23,805 bases of DNA, taken from contig DATMEO010000142.1 of NCBI GenBank assembly GCA_035556515.1, positions 1-23,805 on the forward strand. Reading direction: 5' to 3'. This stretch comes from Gaiellasilicea sp035556515. Its GTDB lineage: Bacteria; Actinomycetota; Thermoleophilia; Gaiellales; Gaiellaceae. This document shows positions 20,781 to 23,805 of the stretch, piece by piece. Under the pieces are notes generated by a model that was not told the DNA's origin, made no database searches, and was given only the letters and a program-made list of their open reading frames with translations. The first letter of the stretch is position 1. Every line of letters starts with the position of its first letter. The position numbers were made by a program, and so were the translations under genes.

Positions 20781-21167
20781 GTGCGCCTGATCCTCGTCCG
20801 CCACGCCCACTCGGATCCCGGCCAGCCCGACGAGTTGCGCCCGCTCAGCGCGCGGGGCCGCGACGAGGCGCGCGCGCTCGGCGAGCGGCTGGCGGCGGAG
20901 CGGCCCGACGTCGTCCTCACGAGTCCGCTGCTGCGCGCGCGGGAAACCGCCGCCGCGATCGCGAAGGCTGCAGGAGTGGAGCTGCGGGTCGACGAGCGGC
21001 TCGCGCCCGGCGCCGCCGCCGACGACCTCCTCGGCGCCGTCGACGGGGCGGGCGACACCGTCGTCGCCGTCGGCCACGAGCCGGACTGCTCCGAGATCGC
21101 GGCAGCACTCGGCGCCGGCGAGCGCGAGTTCGCACCCGCCGCCTACGCCGAGGTCGAGCTTCCGTGA
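20781..21167 (+). CDS. sixA: SixA-like histidine phosphatase
   Basis: 128 aa from GTG 20781 (MRLILVRHAHSDPGQPDELRPLS). The histidine-phosphatase fold is shown by the RHA motif (Arg7, His8 nucleophile), SPLLRARETA (Arg52) and VVAVGHEPDCSEIAAAL (His99). The short length, RHAxS start and VGHEPxxSxLA motif match SixA, which dephosphorylates phosphohistidine on signalling or phosphotransfer proteins; some family members act on small phosphates, so the substrate is open. The longer frame from 20706 translates hairpin sequence and is not conserved in character. Its TGA overlaps the GTG of the ABC ATPase (GTGA, 21164-21167), placing it first in a three-gene operon. Symbol given by family resemblance. 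Confidence 0.82.
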   Translation: MRLILVRHAHSDPGQPDELRPLSARGRDEARALGERLAAERPDVVLTSPLLRARETAAAIAKAAGVELRVDERLAPGAAADDLLGAVDGAGDTVVAVGHEPDCSEIAAALGAGEREFAPAAYAEVELP

Positions 21168-22009
21168 GCGCGATCTCTGTCACCGGCCTGCGCAAGTCGT
21201 ACGACGGAGTCGAGGCGGTACGCGGGATCGAGTTCGAGGTCGAGGCCGGCGAGGTCTTCGGCCTGCTCGGCCCGAACGGCGCCGGCAAGACGACGACGGT
21301 CGAGATCCTCGAGGGCTACCGGCAGCGCGACGCCGGCGAGGTGTCCGTCCTGGGCTTTGACCCCGGCCGCGCCGAGCGCGCCTTCCGGGAGCGGATCGGC
21401 GTCGTCCTGCAGCAGTCGGAGCTGTGGCCGGTGCTGACCGTGCGCGAGGTGCACCGGATCTTCGCCGGGTACTACAAGCGCCCGCGCGACGTCGACGAGG
21501 TGATCGGCCTCGTCGGTCTCAGCGAGAAGCGGGACGCGAAGGTGAAGACGCTTTCGGGCGGCCAGAAGCGCCGGCTCGATCTCGGCGTCGCGCTCGTCGG
21601 CGATCCCGAGCTCGTCTTCCTCGACGAGCCGACGACCGGCTTCGACCCGGCCGCGCGGCGGAACGCCTGGGCGCTGATCCGATCGCTCCGCGAGCTCGGC
21701 AAAACGGTCCTGCTGACGACCCACTACCTCGACGAGGCACAGCAGCTGGCCGACCGCGTGGCGGTGCTCCTCGCCGGCGAGATCGTCAGGATCGGCAAGC
21801 CCTCGGAGCTGACTGCGAGCGCGACGGTGCAAATCCGCTACCGCCGGCTCGGCGAGCAGGTCGTCCTCGAGACCGACCAGCCGACGCGTGCGCTGCACGA
21901 GCTGACCGCCCGCGCGCTCGCCGAGGGCTTCGAGCTCGAGGAGCTGGAGATCCGCCGCGCCACGCTCGAGGACGTCTATCTCGATCTGGTCTCGGAGGAA
22001 GGGACGTGA
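21164..22009 (+). CDS. ABC-2 type exporter ATP-binding protein
   Basis: 281 aa from GTG 21164 (MSAISVTGLRKSYDGVEAVRGI). Walker A is GPNGAGKTT (36-44), the Q-loop lies in VVLQQSELWPVLTV, the signature is LSGGQKRRLDLGVAL, Walker B is LVFLDEPTTGFDP and the switch His is in LLTTHYLDEAQQLADRV. The GPNGAGKTTTVEILEGY start and THYLDEA end are typical of DrrA/CcmA-like drug, lipid or polysaccharide exporters. The C-terminal ~60 residues (IRRATLEDVYLDL) are the usual regulatory tail. It overlaps the sixA-like gene upstream (4 bp) and the permease GTG downstream (22006-22009), forming the nucleotide-binding half of that exporter. Substrate unknown. Confidence 0.92.
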   Translation: MSAISVTGLRKSYDGVEAVRGIEFEVEAGEVFGLLGPNGAGKTTTVEILEGYRQRDAGEVSVLGFDPGRAERAFRERIGVVLQQSELWPVLTVREVHRIFAGYYKRPRDVDEVIGLVGLSEKRDAKVKTLSGGQKRRLDLGVALVGDPELVFLDEPTTGFDPAARRNAWALIRSLRELGKTVLLTTHYLDEAQQLADRVAVLLAGEIVRIGKPSELTASATVQIRYRRLGEQVVLETDQPTRALHELTARALAEGFELEELEIRRATLEDVYLDLVSEEGT

Positions 22010-22755
22010 CGCTCTTCTGGCACCAGCTCCGGGCCGAGCAGCTGACGTTCTGGCGCAGCCGCGAGGCCGCGATCTTCGTCTTCCTCTTCCCGCCCCTGCT
22101 CTTCGTGCTGCTCGCCTCGGTCTTCGGCGACGGCGTCGAGGACGGGCGGTCGATCACGAGCTATCTGGTCGCCGGCTTGATCGGCTACGCCGTCGCGAAC
22201 ACGGCGCTCGGCGGGCTCGCGATCACGCTCGTGATCCGGCGCGAGTCGGGAGTCCTGAAGCGGCTGCGCTCGACGCCCCTTCCCGGGGCCGTCTACCTCG
22301 TCGCCGTCCTGTTCTCGATCCTGTTGATCGTCGTGCTCCAGTCGCTGACGGTGATCGCGCTCGGCGTGCTCCTCTGGAGCGCCGACCTTCCCGAGCTGCC
22401 TTTCCAGTTCGTCGTCGCGCTCGTCATCGGCGCCGCCTGCTTCGCGGGGCTCGGCCTCGCGGCCGCCGCGCTGATCCGCTCCGCCGAGGCGGTCGCAGCG
22501 GTCGTCAACGTGATCGTGCTGCCGATGTCCTTCCTCTCCGGCGCGTTCGGCACGACCGACAACCTCCCCCGCCCGCTCGAGCTCCTCGCCGACGTGCTGC
22601 CGCTCAAGTACATGATCGAGCTCGTGCTCGCGACCTACGTCGACGGGGAGCCGATCTCGGAGCACCTAGGCGCGATCGGCGTCATGGCGGCCTGGGGGGC
22701 GGGCGGCTACCTCGTCGCCTACGCTCGCTTCGGCTGGGAGCCGCGCGAACGTTAG
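22006..22755 (+). CDS. ABC-2 type exporter permease
   Basis: 249 aa from GTG 22006 (MTLFWHQLRAEQLTFWRSREAAIF), with six hydrophobic segments. Features of ABC2_membrane permeases: cytoplasmic N-terminal helix then FVFLFPPLLFVLLASVFG, the RRESGVLKRLRSTPLPGAVYLVAVLF coupling-loop segment (K/R-LRxTPL), and NVIVLPMSFLSGAFGTTDNLPRPLELLADVLPLKYMIELV, where SFLSGAF...LP...PL-Y is the family signature. It pairs with the ATPase encoded just upstream (4-bp overlap). DrrB-like exporters of this kind move drugs, lipids or glycans outward; the cargo cannot be read here. It is the last gene of the sixA-ABC unit: the next gene has its own SD 32 bp later. Confidence 0.92.
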   Translation: MTLFWHQLRAEQLTFWRSREAAIFVFLFPPLLFVLLASVFGDGVEDGRSITSYLVAGLIGYAVANTALGGLAITLVIRRESGVLKRLRSTPLPGAVYLVAVLFSILLIVVLQSLTVIALGVLLWSADLPELPFQFVVALVIGAACFAGLGLAAAALIRSAEAVAAVVNVIVLPMSFLSGAFGTTDNLPRPLELLADVLPLKYMIELVLATYVDGEPISEHLGAIGVMAAWGAGGYLVAYARFGWEPRER

Positions 22756-22787
22756 AGGACTTTCAACACCGGGTACTAGGACTTGCA

Positions 22788-23099
22788 ATGCAGGATCTCG
22801 CCCAGATCGCATTCCTCGACGACGACGGAGACATCCGCGTCAACTTCGGCATGTTCGCCGGTCGCGAGGCCACGCGAGCCGAGATCGACGACCTCGCCAA
22901 CGCGCTTCTGGAGGAGGTCGAGGTGATCACGATCGTCGCCGAGCAGCGCACGGTCGCCGACCGCGAGATGGAGGCCTCGGTGCACCAGATCCGGATCGAG
23001 CTGGGCGAGGACCGCGACGCGCAGCGCCCGCTCCTGATCACGGAGCAATGGGCCGAGGCCTGCGTGGCAGAGCGCCACGCGGAGATCACGGAAGCGTAA
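22788..23099 (+). CDS. Small acidic protein of unknown function upstream of typA
   Basis: 103 aa from ATG 22788, preceded by AGGA (22778-22781) at 6-nt spacing, which fixes the start. Family not recognised. The sequence is acidic and mixed alpha/beta: IAFLDDDGDIRVNFGMFAGREATRAEIDDLANALLEEVEVITIVAEQRTVADREMEASVHQIRIELGED, ending LLITEQWAEACVAERHAEITEA. The order (strand, helix, strand, strand, helix) resembles a small ferredoxin-like or tautomerase-size fold, but this is only a visual impression. No signal peptide and no membrane segment. The typA start is 13 bp after its stop, so the two are probably co-transcribed, which might link it to translation. Confidence 0.8.
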   Translation: MQDLAQIAFLDDDGDIRVNFGMFAGREATRAEIDDLANALLEEVEVITIVAEQRTVADREMEASVHQIRIELGEDRDAQRPLLITEQWAEACVAERHAEITEA

Positions 23100-23112
23100 G
23101 TACCCTGCAGCG

Positions 23113-23805
<693 letters not shown>

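Noticed and set aside
20663..21163. N-terminal extension of the ABC ATPase frame
   Set aside because: The extension translates hairpin and sixA sequence in another frame; homology begins at MSAISVTGLRKSYDG (GTG 21164).

Overview
The window is high-GC DNA (third codon positions mostly G/C, many GTG starts, frequent ATGA/GTGA stop-start overlaps). Its gene set points to an actinobacterium: a SigR/RsrA-type ECF sigma/anti-sigma pair with a SigR-consensus promoter, an F420-dependent LLM oxidoreductase of the glucose-6-phosphate dehydrogenase group, an AcnA-type aconitase and a LytR_C domain. The protein flavour (DUF4260, YbdK-like ligase, orphan conserved proteins) suggests a deep lineage such as Thermoleophilia/Gaiellales, but that placement is inference. 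No phage, plasmid, IS element, tRNA, rRNA or CRISPR array is visible.

Layout. 1-340 (+): tail of a LytR_C protein. 345-1195 (-): sigR-rsrA-like pair behind its own GGAAT-N18-GTT promoter (1231-1256). 1261-7254 (-): a tight five-gene operon of orphan protein, YbdK-like carboxylate-amine ligase, 999-aa FtsX/MacB-type permease, tandem ABC ATPase with an AbrB-like insert, and HMA metal-binding protein. 7350-8483 (+): patatin-like lipase, convergent with an HtrA serine protease (8488-9678, -). 9756-10449 (-): bolA, then a monothiol glutaredoxin with a CGNS motif, then a 31-codon Pro/Asp-rich ORF, all chained by ATGA overlaps. 10465-16542 (+): orphan conserved protein, secreted zincin-like protease with two Fn3-like modules, F420-dependent oxidoreductase and aconitase. 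16543-18891 (+): promoter, two GC-rich hairpins and a TPP riboswitch, then cytX and a PfkB-family kinase. 18888-18974: an inverted pair of near-perfect palindromes. 18980-19738 (+): a small Asp-box protein and a DUF4260 membrane protein, convergent with a PhzF-family protein (19745-20593, -). 20615-20780: a very long imperfect hairpin leading straight into a sixA-like phosphatase, an ABC ATPase and an ABC-2 permease (20781-22755, +). 22788-23099 (+): orphan protein. 23113 to the edge (+): TypA/BipA GTPase.

Functional links. The sigma/anti-sigma pair is a thiol-stress sensor with a visible autoregulatory promoter. BolA and the monothiol glutaredoxin are a known [2Fe-2S] partnership. The TPP riboswitch-cytX-kinase unit looks like thiamine-pyrimidine salvage.

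The most unusual signals are not genes. One is the 166-nt hairpin at 20615-20780, with about 72 possible pairs and ten G-U wobbles that favour the + strand RNA. The other is a palindrome family built on AGCTTGTGT, present as an inverted pair at 18888-18974 and again inside the coding sequence of the tandem ABC ATPase at 2109-2191.
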